Source: Paracentrotus lividus (lineage: Eukaryota; Echinodermata; Echinoidea; Camarodonta; Echinidae). Taken from it: DNA of 64,000 nt. Where the stretch lies: assembly GCA_940671915.1 (NCBI GenBank), contig CALNVZ010003426.1:35480510-35544509 (forward strand), read 5' to 3'. The notes beneath the pieces were generated by a model. That model worked only from the letters and a program-made list of their open reading frames with translations. It ran no database searches and was not told the origin of the DNA. This document shows, piece by piece, positions 1 through 11,689 of this stretch (position 1 is its first letter; every line of letters begins with the position of its first letter). The translations under genes and the position numbers were made by a program.

Positions 1-426
1 CGTTTTGTTGATAAATATGCAATCAATCAAATAATGATAGAATGTTTAATAATGCAACATTATTTTAGCGAAATTTGGACAACTTTTAGCGTCAAGGTAA
101 CGAGAAAAATGATTGGGTACCTCCAATAATAAATTTTAAAAAATACTCGCAAAGCCATATCACATTTTAAACCACCTATACTCCTAGTTTAGAATTCTTT
201 ACACATGTTTGGATATATCCAGTCTGCTATGACGCTATCGCAGACACGATTTGTATTATTAAACACGCGCCTGACTGACTCTTCGTAGGGAAGCGTGCAA
301 TTCGGCGTTGCAATCTCGTTTCAAAATCCGTACTATTTCAGTGCCACAGCACAACTCTAGTCAGCGTAGCAGAGTACGGGCCGATCATGTCTATAGTTGA
401 TTAAAAAAATCAAAATATATGCAACT
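1..426. other. Intron or upstream sequence, no feature seen
   Basis: AT-rich sequence with no coding signal. It probably belongs to the intron before the NACHT exon. A corrupted copy of it begins at 11,025 (see that entry). Confidence 0.5.
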
Positions 427-878
427 ACAATCTGTGTTTAAAAAAATAATTTAGGTGTAAAATATTTTCAAATAATGTGTGTATGTGGTACCAAATTAAA
501 GCGAAAAGATTTTCCCTCCTGTTGCCCGTTTTTCTGTATAATTTGCTTTCGTAAAAAAAAAAAAAAGTTATGCAACATATTGTGCGACGAGGAACAAATT
601 GAAATTGCGCACTTCTATTGTTCTGGAGAGCTGAATTCATGGTCATTACGCGAAACTTACACAAAGGCATGGGACTGCGTGCGAAAAATGGATTTTTCTT
701 GATTGTAGAAAACTAGTCATATCTCAAAAAGTGCAGCACCAAATGTGATGAAAAAAATCGTAGAAGAAAGTCTGATTTTTCTGCTTTTTGAAAACACCAA
801 ACAATACCAGGTTGTGATTAATCTTCATACTATAAAAACTGTTTTATACTTGTACCATTTTATTTGACAAAGACTGTA
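427..878 (+). mobile_element. TA-flanked MITE, family A copy 1
   Basis: This copy begins with ACAATCTGTGTTT and ends with ACCATTTTATTTGACAAAGACTGTA. Two other copies lie at 29,572-30,007 (same orientation) and 51,686-52,144 (opposite). The ends are inverted versions of CAGTCTGTGTCAAATAAAA, and copy 2 is flanked by TA. This points to a non-autonomous Tc1/mariner-like element, which is inference because no transposase is present. The left terminal repeat of this copy is partly deleted. Its right end lies 44 bp from the splice acceptor of the NACHT exon. Confidence 0.75.
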
Positions 879-922
879 TATCCACTTTGCAAAACTATGT
901 TTTTTATTTGGATCTTATGCAG

Positions 923-2619
923 GAGAATTCATCCAGACCAACCAAGGTTTGGATCCAGGAAATTTGTCACAAAAACAGCACACATGGATACGCATTGTAC
1001 TCCTTCTAGTCATTACTCTCATCGCGTTATTTGCAATCCTGTGGGCGGTTCCATTTTGTGTTAATCTTCTTCTCTTGCCACCAGACATCAAGGAGCTTAG
1101 GGGACATCTGTACTATGATTCAAGCTTTTGTGACATCAAGACTGTTCCTTGGAACTCCTCCAGCTTTCTAGATCTAGATGATATCTTCATCAACCTGAAC
1201 CTTCTGCACCGAGAAGTTAGTAAAGACAGGAAACTCTGTCATAAACCCATTTCTCACACTGATCTTTTTAAACTTGAGGATGGTAAGGGTAGAGTCGGGC
1301 GAAGGGTTCTCTTAACAGGAGCACCTGGGACTGGGAAGACAACTCTAACCTGTAAAATAGCTCGTGATTGGGGAAGGTGTCTTTCGAGTTTATCAATTAG
1401 ATGCACTCCTCTGATGATCGTTCTCCAGCTATCCTTAATAGACCCGAATAACAGCCTTGGTCAAGAAGTCTTGAACCAAGGTCTGGTTCCCAGAGATCGC
1501 CAAGGTAAAATAACGGCTGACTTGATCAATGACTACATAAGCCAAAACCCAGAGAGCGCTATCATAGTGTTGGATGGCTACAACGAGTACATAAGAGGGA
1601 TGATGAAGGACGAATCTCAGAAAGGGCTCTTTGATATTCTAAGGTATAGATCATTCCGAGACACAATTGTGATGGTCACATGTAGACCGTGGCATGTACC
1701 TGACTTTACTAGTATTCCTTACTATATCCATGTCGAATTAACAGGGTTTACCTCTGCGAACGTGGTAGCATACGTAAGGAAGCTCTTTGGGTACAACGAA
1801 ACTGAATTAGAGGATTTCCTGGCTGGCTTCCTAGAAAACGAGTATCTCGATTCAAAAAACGAAAGCTTACTCCGTGATCACACTATTACTAGTGATGAAA
1901 CACTATGTAAAGTTGATATCGGTGATAATTACACCACGACAAAAATGCTAAGAAACCCTTTATTTTTGACAATATTTTATGAGACCTCAACTATGCAAGA
2001 ATCATCCTCGACCGACTTCTTCATGCAATTCATATACGAGATATACAGAGACAAACTGAAAGACCATGAGAAGGAAAGACTGATTTCCTTTGATAAATTA
2101 AAGGTGTCTTTGGGGGAAATAGCATTCAATAGTCTTTGTCGACAACCAGGACAAAGTTTAAACGCGGACGAGATGGACATCTTTAGATTAGGCATTGACA
2201 TTGGATACTTCATTGATGTTCCAGAACAGGGCTATTATCCTACTATGTTGCGCCGACATAATGCTTACTCAAACGAATATATCTACCAAATGATCCAAGA
2301 GTATTTTGCATCTTGTTATTTTATTGATCTGATTATTAGATTCCCAAAAGAAGCTGAAAGAAAGTTTAAATCTTTGAAGCAGCGTATAAAGTCCATCAAT
2401 ATAGACGATATTATCTTCTTATGTACCAACAACGACTTAAGCTGGGGTAGACACTCTTCTTCCTTCTTTTATTACGGTGATCCTGGGGTAGAATTTTATG
2501 AGGCGACCCATACAACATCTTCTCCTGAAAAGAACAGATCATTCGCAGTTATTCATAAAGTATACAGAATTAAAGTCGTTCAAGAAGTCTGTGAGCTTGA
2601 TGAGGAACCAGATATTTGA
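923..2619 (+). CDS. Membrane-anchored NACHT-domain NTPase, last exon (5' part missing)
   Basis: An open exon of about 565 codons that encodes a NACHT (STAND-class) ATPase. Numbering the TTG at 949 as residue 1, a hydrophobic helix spans about 14-42, the Walker A motif GAPGTGKTT is at 124-132, the Walker B motif IIVLDGYNEY at 205-214 and a VTCRPW sensor-like motif near 243. A post-NACHT helical segment with YQMIQEYFASCYF begins near 445. TTG is not a credible start. The frame stays open upstream to a likely acceptor at 919-922 (GCAG), so an earlier exon should supply the start. The frame ends at TGA 2,617-2,619 with no leucine-rich repeats. A transmembrane segment directly before NACHT is unusual; animal NLRs normally carry death-fold domains there. 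The family is linked to innate immune sensing; the function of this one is unknown. Confidence 0.8.
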
Positions 2620-2622
2620 CAT

Positions 2623-3463
2623 CAGAGGCGGCGGAACGAATTTGAAAGTGGGGGGTCACGATGGAAAAGGGGCACTTTTTTCTGATAAGGGGGCACTTGA
2701 GACCAGAGGCTTTGAGAAAAGAGTTCAGATAAGAAGGGGTGCGCAGAAAATTTGCCTTTAATCTTATTAATGATAAACAAAAGGAATGCAAGCGCGAAGC
2801 GCGAGCCTAAAATTTTGAGATAATGGTTCATTATAGACCCTATTTAGTATCCGCGAGCGCGAAGCGCGAGCTGAATTTTTTTAGTTAAAAATTTGACTTA
2901 ATTGTGCATATAACCTATTTAGTATTTGCGAGAGCGAAGCGCGAGCCGAAAAATTTTAGTTAAGTGTGTTTCAAATACCCCATTAAATATCCGCAGCGCG
3001 AAGCTCTAGTTGAAAATTATGAGCTTACTGAAAATGGAGTTTATTGTGCATTATAGACCCTATTTAGTATATGCGAGCGCGAAGCGTGAGCCGAAAATTT
3101 TGAACTCAAAATTGGAGTTAATTGTGCATTATAGACCCTATTAAGTGTCCGCGAGAGCGAAGCGCGAGTGTGTTGGAAATTATGAGCTTAAAATTTGAGA
3201 TTATTATGCATTATAGACCCTATTACGTATCCGCGAGCGCGAAGCGCGAGCCGAAAATTTGGGTTTTAAAAGACATATGGAGTAATAAGGGGCACTTTTT
3301 TTATAAAAGAAAACTTAAAAGTGCCCCTTTTTACTATAAAGATGGCATTTTATTAGCCAATAAAAAGGGCACGTTTTAGTCATGAAACAGGGCACTTTAG
3401 GGTTGGATGAAGAAGTGCGGGGTGGGGGGTTAACAGTGCCCCCCCCTGGTCCCGCCGCCTCTG
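2623..3463. mobile_element. hAT-like non-autonomous element with 8-bp TSD
   Basis: The ends are inverted: CAGAGGCGGCGG on the left and CCGCCGCCTCTG on the right. The octamer TTTGACAT lies on both sides (2,615-2,622 and 3,464-3,471), a perfect 8-bp target-site duplication, as is typical of hAT elements. The inside holds a tandem array (2,790-3,260) and inverted blocks containing AAGTGCCCC/GGGGCACTT. There is no transposase frame. The duplicated target includes the TGA stop of the NACHT gene, so the element sits in its 3' untranslated region without changing the protein. Confidence 0.8.
2790..3260. repeat. Tandem array of about 75-80 bp units with GCGCGAAGCGCGAGC core
   Basis: About six imperfect units. 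Each has a GC-rich core (GCGAGCGCGAAGCGCGAGC or a variant), then AAAATTTT-like sequence, then TGCATTATAGACCCTATTTA. Units recur near 2,790, 2,850, 2,930, 2,990, 3,075, 3,150 and 3,235. The array lies wholly inside the hAT-like element and is probably its internal repeat. Confidence 0.8.
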
Positions 3464-3893
3464 TTTGACATAATGTAACAATGGTTATCTACATGTAGCA
3501 ACATTTTCTTTTTGTAAATTGGTGATAAAAAAGTAGTTATAAATAGGAATACAAATTTCTTTAAAAATTGTTCATATACTCCTGTTATTTCTCGAGTATA
3601 ATTTTTTTAAAGTGATGTCGTGCTTTTAACTTAATGTCTTTAAGCAAATGTTTTGATAAGAACTGAACAATTAGGACAATTCGAAAATTTGAGGGGCATT
3701 TTGTTGAAAGATTCATGAAAAGCACGATTTTCATGTTATTCATACCCTTGGGGTACCCAGTACAAACTCTCATTTAAAGCCAGTCCGAACCAGCAGCTCT
3801 TATCAGTATTAAAAGTAATCAGTTGTTTAAAGAATAAGAAGTCAGCAGGAGTTGATAGAATAGATTCTTTCCTACTGAAAACATTTTCACTTG
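3464..3893. other. NACHT gene 3' flank, end of reliable left sequence
   Basis: AT-rich flank after the transposon with no coding signal. It ends in ACATTTTCACTTG at 3,893, where the base composition changes abruptly. The same words continue in corrupted form at 15,809-15,821, so 3,893 is probably a contig end. Confidence 0.7.
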
Positions 3894-6364
3894 ATGGCGG
3901 CGCGTCGGCGGCCCTCCGTTCGCTCTCCCCCCCTCTGCGTTCCCCCGTTTCGGCCTCCCTGTTCTTCCCGTTCTGCCCCGTTGCCGCCGTCCTTTTTTCC
4001 TTTCTTTTTCCTGTCCGCGTCCCCTCCCTGTTACTCTTCCTCTCCTTGGTCTCCTCCCCTCCTTTTGCCCTCCTTCTTTGCTCCTTGTCCCCCTTCCCTT
4101 CTCCTCTTTTTTCTTTTCTTCTCTCTCTCCGTTTCCCGGCCCTGGTTCTCCCGTCGGCTGCTGTCCGCCCTGTCTGCCCTCTTTCCTGGGCGCGCGGCCT
4201 GCTCCTGTGTGCCCCCCTGCTCTTCTTCCTGGCCCCCTTTTGCGGTTTCGCTCGGTGCCCTCCCTTGCTCGCTTGTTCCCTTTGCCCATCTTTTCCGGGT
4301 CGTGCTCCTCCTTCTCCCCTGTCTGCCCTTCTTTCTTCTTTTGTCGCCGCGCTTTCTTGCCGCTTCCTTCTTTGTGTTGTCTTCGCTGCCTTCTCTTGCT
4401 TTCCCCTCTTGCTTCCTCGTCCTCCCCTCTCTTTTGGCCCTTTCTCCTGTTTCTTTTGCTCTTTTTCTTCTCCTTCTTTTCTTCCTTCTCGTTTTTCCTG
4501 CTCCCCTTTTCCTTCCCTCTCCCCCTGCCCTGCTCTTCCCCTTGTCCCTGCTGTCTCCCTTGGTTCCTCGGTCCCCTCCGCGTCTGCCTTCCTCCCTGCC
4601 CTGCTCTTTCTGCCCTCGGCCCCGGCGCTTTCTGCCTTTCCGTCTCTTCTTTGCCTCTCTCTTGTCTGTTTCGCCTTCTTGTGTCCTGCCTCCCTTCCTG
4701 CTTCCTCGCCCCGGTGTTTGTCCTCCTGCCCGTTCCTTCTCCCCGTTCCCCCCGCCGCTGCCCTCCTCGGTCTCCCTGCTTCCCGCTCTTTTGGTCCGTT
4801 CCTTCTTGCTCTTCGTCCTCCCCCGTTCTTCTTCTTTTCTTCGCCTTCCTCTCGCCCTTGTCTGCCTGGGGGGGGGCGGGGGTCCACTGCTTCCTCCCGC
4901 CCTTCTTTTCCCGTCCCCTCCCCGGCCTCCCCTTTTTTCCCCCCTCCCGTTCCCCTTCTCCCCTTCGCCCCTTCGCTGCTGCCCTCTGTTCCTCCCCTTC
5001 TGACACTTGTGCTGTGCTGTGCGGCCTGCTGGCCCTCACTGCCTGGCGGCCCTTCCTCTTTCTGTTTTGTCCCCTCCCTTCGCTTTCATGCCCCGTCTCC
5101 TTCTGCCTTCTCCCCCGCTTTATTGCCGCTGTGTTTCCCCCGTCCTTCTGGTTTGCCCCGTCGCCCGCCTCCCCCCGCCTCCCGTCTTGCCCCCCGGGCC
5201 CCCCGCCCCCCCGCGGCGATCGTCCTTCGTCCGTTTCCTTCCCTCCCCCCTCCCCCCGCCTCCTCGCGGCTGTCCGCCCGGCCTCCTTTTTTTTTTTGCC
5301 TCCCTTCTCCGTTGGGGGCCTTGGCGCTCCCGCCCCGGCGCCCGCCCCCCCCCCCGGTTTGGTCGGTTTTTCTTGTGCCCGTGCCTTTGTGTCCCCTGCC
5401 CACCTTTCTTGGCCCGTTTCTCCGCTGCCGTCCTTTTCGTCCTCCTCCCTTCCGGCCCCTTTCCCCCCCCTTCCCCCCCTCGCCCCCTTGTCTTTCCCCC
5501 GTTGCCGTCCCCCTCGGCTCTGCTGTTGGCCTCTTCCTCCTTCTCCTTCCCCGTTCTCCCCTCTTTGTTCTCTCCCCGTTTTCCTTCCTGGCTGCCCTCC
5601 TTCTCCGCGTGGGTTGTGTCGGCTCACTCTGGCCCCCGTCCCCTTTCTCCCTTCCCCTTCGCCCTTTTCCCCGGCCCGTTTCTGTTTGTTTTCCTTTTTG
5701 TGCCTTTTCTCCTTCTTCTTCTTCTTTTTTTCCCCCTCTCTTTTTGCTCTTTCCTTTTCCTTTTCTGTTGCGCCGCTCCCTTTTGCTGGCCTCCTCTGTC
5801 CTGGCTCTCCCCCTGGGTGTTTTTCCCCGCTTCTCGTCCCCCCCCGCCCCCGCTTTCTCTCCCTCTGCGCTGGCCCGCCCCCTCCTCTCCGCTTCTCTTC
5901 CGCCCATCTCTCCCCTCCCTGCGTTCCTGTTCCCCGTCGGTTTTGGGGTTCGGTTCCCGGTTCCTGCCCGGGCCTCCTTTTCTTTTCTTTCCCGGCCTTG
6001 TCTGCTTCTTCTCCTGAGGTGTTCCCTTCTTTCTGCTGCCTGTGCCCGCCTCCCGCTGCTCCCGTCTCTGTTGCCTCTCCGGCCCTGCTTCTCCTCTTTG
6101 CCTGTCCCTCCTCGTTGTCTCTTCCGTCCGCCGCCCTCGGCCTCTCTGTCCTGTCTTGCCTTGCTGCTGGCCTCTTCTTTCCCCTCGCCTTGGTCCTTCT
6201 TCCCCCCTCCCCGTCTCCCCTTTCTTCTTTTCCTGCTCCTCCTTCTCTTGCCCCTGTCCTGTGCTTTTTTTTGTTTCGTTTGCCCCCCTGTCTTTCCTTG
6301 CCCCTGTTCTTTCGCGTCCTCCTTCTGCCCTGCCCTCTCCGTTTTGCCGCTCCCCTTTCCCTCC

Positions 6365-6396
<32 letters not shown>

Positions 6397-8491
6397 TCGC
6401 TCCTTGCCCCCTCTCTGCCTCCGGTCCCCTCGTCCCCTGTTCCCCTTCCTTTCTTCCTTTGTCCCCTGTTCTTCGTCGCCCCTCCTCCCTGTCTTTTGTG
6501 CTCGCCTCCTTTTTCGTCCTGTGTCCGTTTTGCCCTCCCGTTCGCCCCGCTTCCCCGGTCTTCGGGCTTGCCTCTTTCCTTTGTCCTTCCTCCTCGCCCT
6601 GCCCGCCCTCTCTTTGGTTTGTCCCCCCTTCGCCCCCTTCGCCTCTTCCTCCTCCTGCCTGCTTGCCTCCCGGGTGGTTTTCCCCCTCTTCCCCTGCTCC
6701 GCTCCGCTCGCCCGGTCTGTTTCCCCTCGCTCTGTTGTTGGCCTCCCTGTTCTTACTTTCGGGCCTGCTCCTGGCTTTGTCCCTTTCCTTTTGCCCCCCC
6801 CGCTGCCTCTCTGTCGCTGCCTTCTCTCCCCTGCGTCTCCTCGGCTCTGTTTTCGTGTCGCCCTGCCTGCCTTTTCTCTCTGCCTTCGGCTTCTACCCTC
6901 CCCTGTCCCCCCCTTTTGTCTTTTCTTCCGCCCCCCTCTGCTGCTCCGCCGCGGCGCCCTCCCCCTGTCCTTTCCCCCGTCTTTTGTTGTCCCTTTCTCC
7001 CTGCCCCCTCCTTCCCTGCGCCCTCCCCCGCTCTCCCTCCGGCGTCCCCTTTGTTTCCCTTTTCCGCGCCGCCCTGTGTTCGCTCTCGCCCTCTCCTGCT
7101 TTTTTCCCCTTTCTCTTTTCCTCACTTCGTCGCGTGCCTCTTTTTCTTCCTGTGTCCCCCCCTCTTTGTCCCTGTTCCCCTGCTGTTTCTTCCCCTTTTC
7201 CCTCGCTCGCCCGCCTCCACCCTGGCCTCTCTGGCCCCCCCCGCCCGCTCCTCCCTCCCGCTCCCTTGCCCCCCGCCCTCCCCGCCCTCTCGTGGCCGCG
7301 CTCCCTTTCCCTTCTTTCTCCCGCCGCCCTCGCCTTTTCGCCCTTCTCCCCTTCGCACCCTCGCTGCCGCCTTCCAGGCCCTCTTTCTTTCTTTTTCTCT
7401 CCTTTCTCGCCTCTCCTCGTGTTGTTGCCGCTCTGCCGCCGCCGCTGTCCCTTTTGTGGTCCTCGCGCGCCGCTCTGCCCCCCCCGTCCCTTTTCTTGCC
7501 CCCTGGGTGGCCCCCCGCCCCCCGCCGGCCCCTGCCTTGCGTGTTTTGGTTCCCGCGTGTCCGTGCCCCCCCCCTCGCTGTTTTTCCTCTTTTCTCGCCC
7601 TTCCTTTTTTTTTTTTTCCCTCTTTCTTTCCTCTTTTTTTCCCCCTTCCTCCTCGCGCCTCTGCCTTTTCCCCCCGTCCGGCGCCCGCGCCCCGCGCGCC
7701 TCCCTTTCTTTGTCGCGGCTGCCCCGCTCTTCTTTCGGCTGTTGCTTGCGCCCCCCCGCTTTCCTGCCCTTCCTTTCACTCGCTCGCTCTGTGCGCCCTT
7801 GCCCTGCTTGCCTCGGTCTCGTCCCGCCGCGCTCTTGGCCGTTCCGTGTTTGTTTTCTTCCCGTCTTCCTTCTCTCTTGCTGGCGGTCCTCCCTCCTTCT
7901 GCTTTCCGCGCCGCTCCCCTCCCCCCGCTCCCGCTTCCTCTTTTTTCTCGGGGCCCCGTCGTCTGTGGCTCTCCTCTTGTCGTTGGTGCTTTTTCTGGGC
8001 CCTTTTTGTCCTTGGCCCTGTCTCCCCGCCCCCCTGTCCCCCGCCCCTGTTGGCCCGCTCTGGTCCCCGTTCCCTGCTTTTCGCCTGCCTCCTCTCCGCG
8101 TTCGGCCCCCCCTTGTCCTCCCTTTGGCTTCCCTGCTTGGGTCCGCTCCTCCTCCTGTTCTCGTTTTTGGCTCCCCCGTGGCCCCGTTTCCGCTGTTCCG
8201 CTCTTTCCCCCTGCTCGCTCCCTCCCCCCTCCCTTTTTGTGCCTGCCCTCTCCCCTCTCCCTGCGGCCCTCTGCTTCCTTCTCCCTGGCCTTTCTTTTTG
8301 GGTTTTCTGCGGTGGCTCTTTGCCTCGCTCCGTCTCTTGTGTCGTTGCCCCTTGCCGTGGCCCTGCTGCGCCCGCTGGGCGTGGCTGGGGGGGCGGGGGG
8401 GGCGCGGGCCTGTCCTCCCCCATCCCTTGTCTGGCGCGCCCCCTCCAGTCCCTTCTCCTCTTCTCTCTCCCTTCTCTCTCTCTCTGTCTCC

Positions 8492-8522
<31 letters not shown>

Positions 8523-11024
8523 TCCCTTTCTCGTCTCTTCCGTCTCGTCTCTCTCTTCTCTTTCCGGCCCCTCCTGGCTCCGCTCCGTGCTTTGTTGGCC
8601 CTTTCTTTTCTGCCTCGGTGCGGTGGTCTCCCTCGTGTCTCTGTGTCGGCTCTTCCGTCCTGCTTCCTTTCGGCGCGCGGCCCGCGCGCCCGGCCCCCGC
8701 CGCCCCGTTCTTCTGGTGCCCCTGTCGTGCGGTTTCTCCTCCCTTGGCCCTCGTTTTTTTGCCTCTCTTGCGGCCCCTTTTTTTGTGCCCGTTTTTCCCT
8801 GCCTTTCCGGTCTCCTTTGCTTCGGTTTTCCTTTCCTCTGCCGCTGTTGCTCGTTTCCTTCCTCCTTTTTTTCCCCTGTTTCTGGGGTGTCGCTCCCGCC
8901 CTTCCCCTTCCTCCGGCCGCCTCCCTCGGCCCGCCCCCTTCCGCCGTGCCCCCCGCGATGGCTCCTCTCCCCCGTCCGTCGCTGCCTCCTGGCGCGGCCC
9001 TTTTCCTCTGGGCTGCGCTGCGGTCGCCTGTTTCCCCGCCGGCCGGGCCTCTCCGCGCTGTCCGGCCCTTATTCCTGGGCGCCGGCGCGCGCTGTTTTTC
9101 GTCCCCGCCCCCCGGCCTTCGCCTGCCCCCGTCCTCTCTTTCCCCTCGTGTGGTTTCGCCCTTGCCCCTTTCCTCTTTCCCCGTTCCTTCCCTCTTCCCC
9201 TTTGGCCCCGTTTTCGCCTTCTGCCCCCCGTCTTCGGCGCTTCGCGCCGCCGTTCCCCCCTTCCCCGTGCCTCCTCTCGCCCCGTGTTTTTCCGCGCCCC
9301 GCTTGCGTCCGGCCCGTTCTGCCGGGCCGCCGCCTGCGCCCCTCGCCGCCCGCGTGGCGCCGGCCGGTCTTGCCTCCTCCCTTGCTCTCTTTTCTGTTTT
9401 CCCCTTCCGGCTTGCCCTCTCCGCTCCTCCTCCTCCTCTCTCGGCCTGTTCTTCCCGCGCCTGCCCCCCGTGCGATTCCGCCCCCCCCCCCTACCTTCGG
9501 CGCTCCCTCCGCCCCGCTTGTTGCCGCTTCTTCCCGGCCTCCCTCTTTTTCCGGGGCCTCCGTTCGGGGGGGCCCGTCTCTTTCCCCCGTGCTTTGCCCG
9601 TGGTCTTTGGCTTTTTCCCCCCTGCTTCTTGGTTCTCTTCGTTTCCCGCTCTTTCCTTTCTGCCCCCCCGTGACCCGGTTCCCCGCCTCTGTCCTCGCCC
9701 CCCCCCCCCCCCCTGTGCGTGGCGGGGGGGGGGTGGGTTGCTGGCCTGCTCCCTTTCTCGCCGCCTTCTGCTCGGGGGTCCGTTTGATGGCTTTCCCTCC
9801 CCCCCCCCGTGCTCGGCCGTCGGCCCCTCCTTCCGCCCTCTCGCGCCGTTTCTCTCCGCCTCGGGCCCCCGGCTCCCCTGGGGGGGGGGGCGGGGTGGTT
9901 CCCTTCGTTCCTGTGTGCCCTGCTCTTCTTTTTCCTTCTGCCCTTCTCCTTCTCGGCCCGTCTCCTCCCTCCTCCTCTATCTGGTTTGCCTCTTCTCTCG
10001 CGCCTCCTCCTTTTCCACCCTGTCTCTCTGCGCTTCTCCCTGCCTTCCTCCCCTCCTCCCTCTCTCCCTCCCGCTCCCTCCCGGCCTCCTTCGTCCTTTC
10101 GCCCTCTCCCCGCCCCTCCCTCCCCTTCTCTGCCCCTGGGCCGGGGTCCCGTTTCGGGTTTTCTCGCCCTCTCCTTCCTTGCCCCCTTCTTGCTCCCCTT
10201 TTCGGCCCTCCGCGCTCCGTCCTCGGCCCCTCCCTGCCCCCTTTCCTCGTCCTCTTTTTCCTTCGCGCTCCCGTGTCGCCTGTTCTTCTTCGGCTTCCCC
10301 TCCCGCCTCCCTTCCCTCTCCCCCCTCCCCCGCCCGTGCTTCCCCTGCGCCTGTCCTCTCCGGTGCCCCGCCCGGTCGGTTTTGCGCCGCCTCTTGCCCG
10401 CCTGCCCGTGCCGTCGCCTCCCGCCTGGCTTTGCGGTCCGTTGTTCCCCCGGTTGTGGCCCTTCCCCTGCCGCTTCTCTGTCCCTCGTCTTGGTGTTCCC
10501 TCGCGGGGTCTGCCGGCGGTTTGTGTTGTTTTGGGCTCTGCGGGCGCGTGTCGGGCCGTCCGGGGCGCCCTCCCTCTTGGCTGTCTGCCGGGGCTGTTCC
10601 CTGGCGTGCTTTCCCTGTTTCGCCGCCTCGGCTCTTGCCCTGTCCTCGTTTGTGCCCCGGGCGTCTCTCCTCCTCTCCTGCCTCTGCCTTGCCTGGCGTT
10701 GTCCGCCGTTCCCTCTCGGCTCGCCCCCTCGCCCCGCCCTCCCCCGCCTTCCCGCCCCCTTTTTGCCTGGGCGCCCTCGCCCTCCCTCTGGGTGGGGCCC
10801 CTTTCTTGTCCGCTGCCCCGCCCGGCGTTCCACCCGGCCCTCCCTTGCCTCCTGCGCCCTCTTTTCTTCGTCGCCCGTGCTCCCGGCGCTCGTCCCTCTC
10901 CCTGCCTCCTTCCCCTTTCCCGCCCGTTTTTCCTTCTTCGCTTCTCCTCGGCTCTTTTGCCGGCCGTCTCTTTGTTCTTTTTGCCCTTTCTGGCGCTGCC
11001 TCGTCCCTCTCCGGCCCGGTGTCC
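3894..11024. other. A-depleted copy of sequence to the left of the window (predicted)
   Basis: This part has no counterpart inside the window. Base 1 of the window aligns with 11,025, so these 7.1 kb should be the corrupted version of the roughly 7 kb lying immediately left of the window. That region would include the missing 5' exons of the NACHT gene. CT runs such as 8,460-8,525 and a few T and G homopolymers are all that stands out. Confidence 0.65.
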
Positions 11025-11689
11025 CGTTTTGTTTGCTCCTCTGCCCCTCCCTCCCCTCCTGCTCTCCGCCTGTTTTCCTCCTGCCCCCTTCTTTTCGGCG
11101 CCCCTTTGGCCCCCCTTTTCGCTTCCCGTCCCGCGCCTGGTTGGGTCCTCCCCTCCTCCCTTTTCCCCCTCCTCGCCCCGCCCCTCTTCCCCCTTTTCGC
11201 CCCCACTCTCTCCCCTCGTTTCGCCTTCTTCCCCCTGCTTTTGGCTCTCTCGTCTGCTCTGCGCTCTCGCCGCCCGCTTTTGTCTTCTTCCTCCCCGCGC
11301 CTGCCTGCCTCTTCCTCGTTGGCCTTCGCGTGCCCTTCCGCGTTGTGCTCTCGTTTCCCCCTCCGTCCTCTTTTCCGTTCCCCCGCCCCCTCTCGTCGCG
11401 TCGCCGCGTCCCGGCCGCTCTCGTCCTCTCGTTGCTCGCCCCTCCCCCTCTCCTGCGCCTGCCCGCTCGTGTTTCCCCTCTTTTCGGCGTCCCCTCTTTG
11501 TGCCCTGCCCTGTGTGTCTGTGGTCCCCTCTTCCCGCCCCCGCTTTCCTTCCTGTTGCCCGTTTTTCTGTCTCTCTTTGCTTTCGTCCCCCCCGTTCTGC
11601 CCCTCTTGTGCCGCCGCGCCCCTTGCCCTTGCGCCCTCTCTTGTTCTGGCGCGCTGCCTTCCTGTCCTTCCGCGCGCGCCCTACAAATC

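Noticed and set aside
2790-3260. CRISPR-like array
   Set aside because: Units are contiguous diverged tandem repeats within a eukaryotic transposon, without unique spacers or cas genes.
8460-8525. CT run as leftover sequencing adapter
   Set aside because: It is a simple CT repeat without the expected adapter core. It fits an ordinary microsatellite in the copied sequence.
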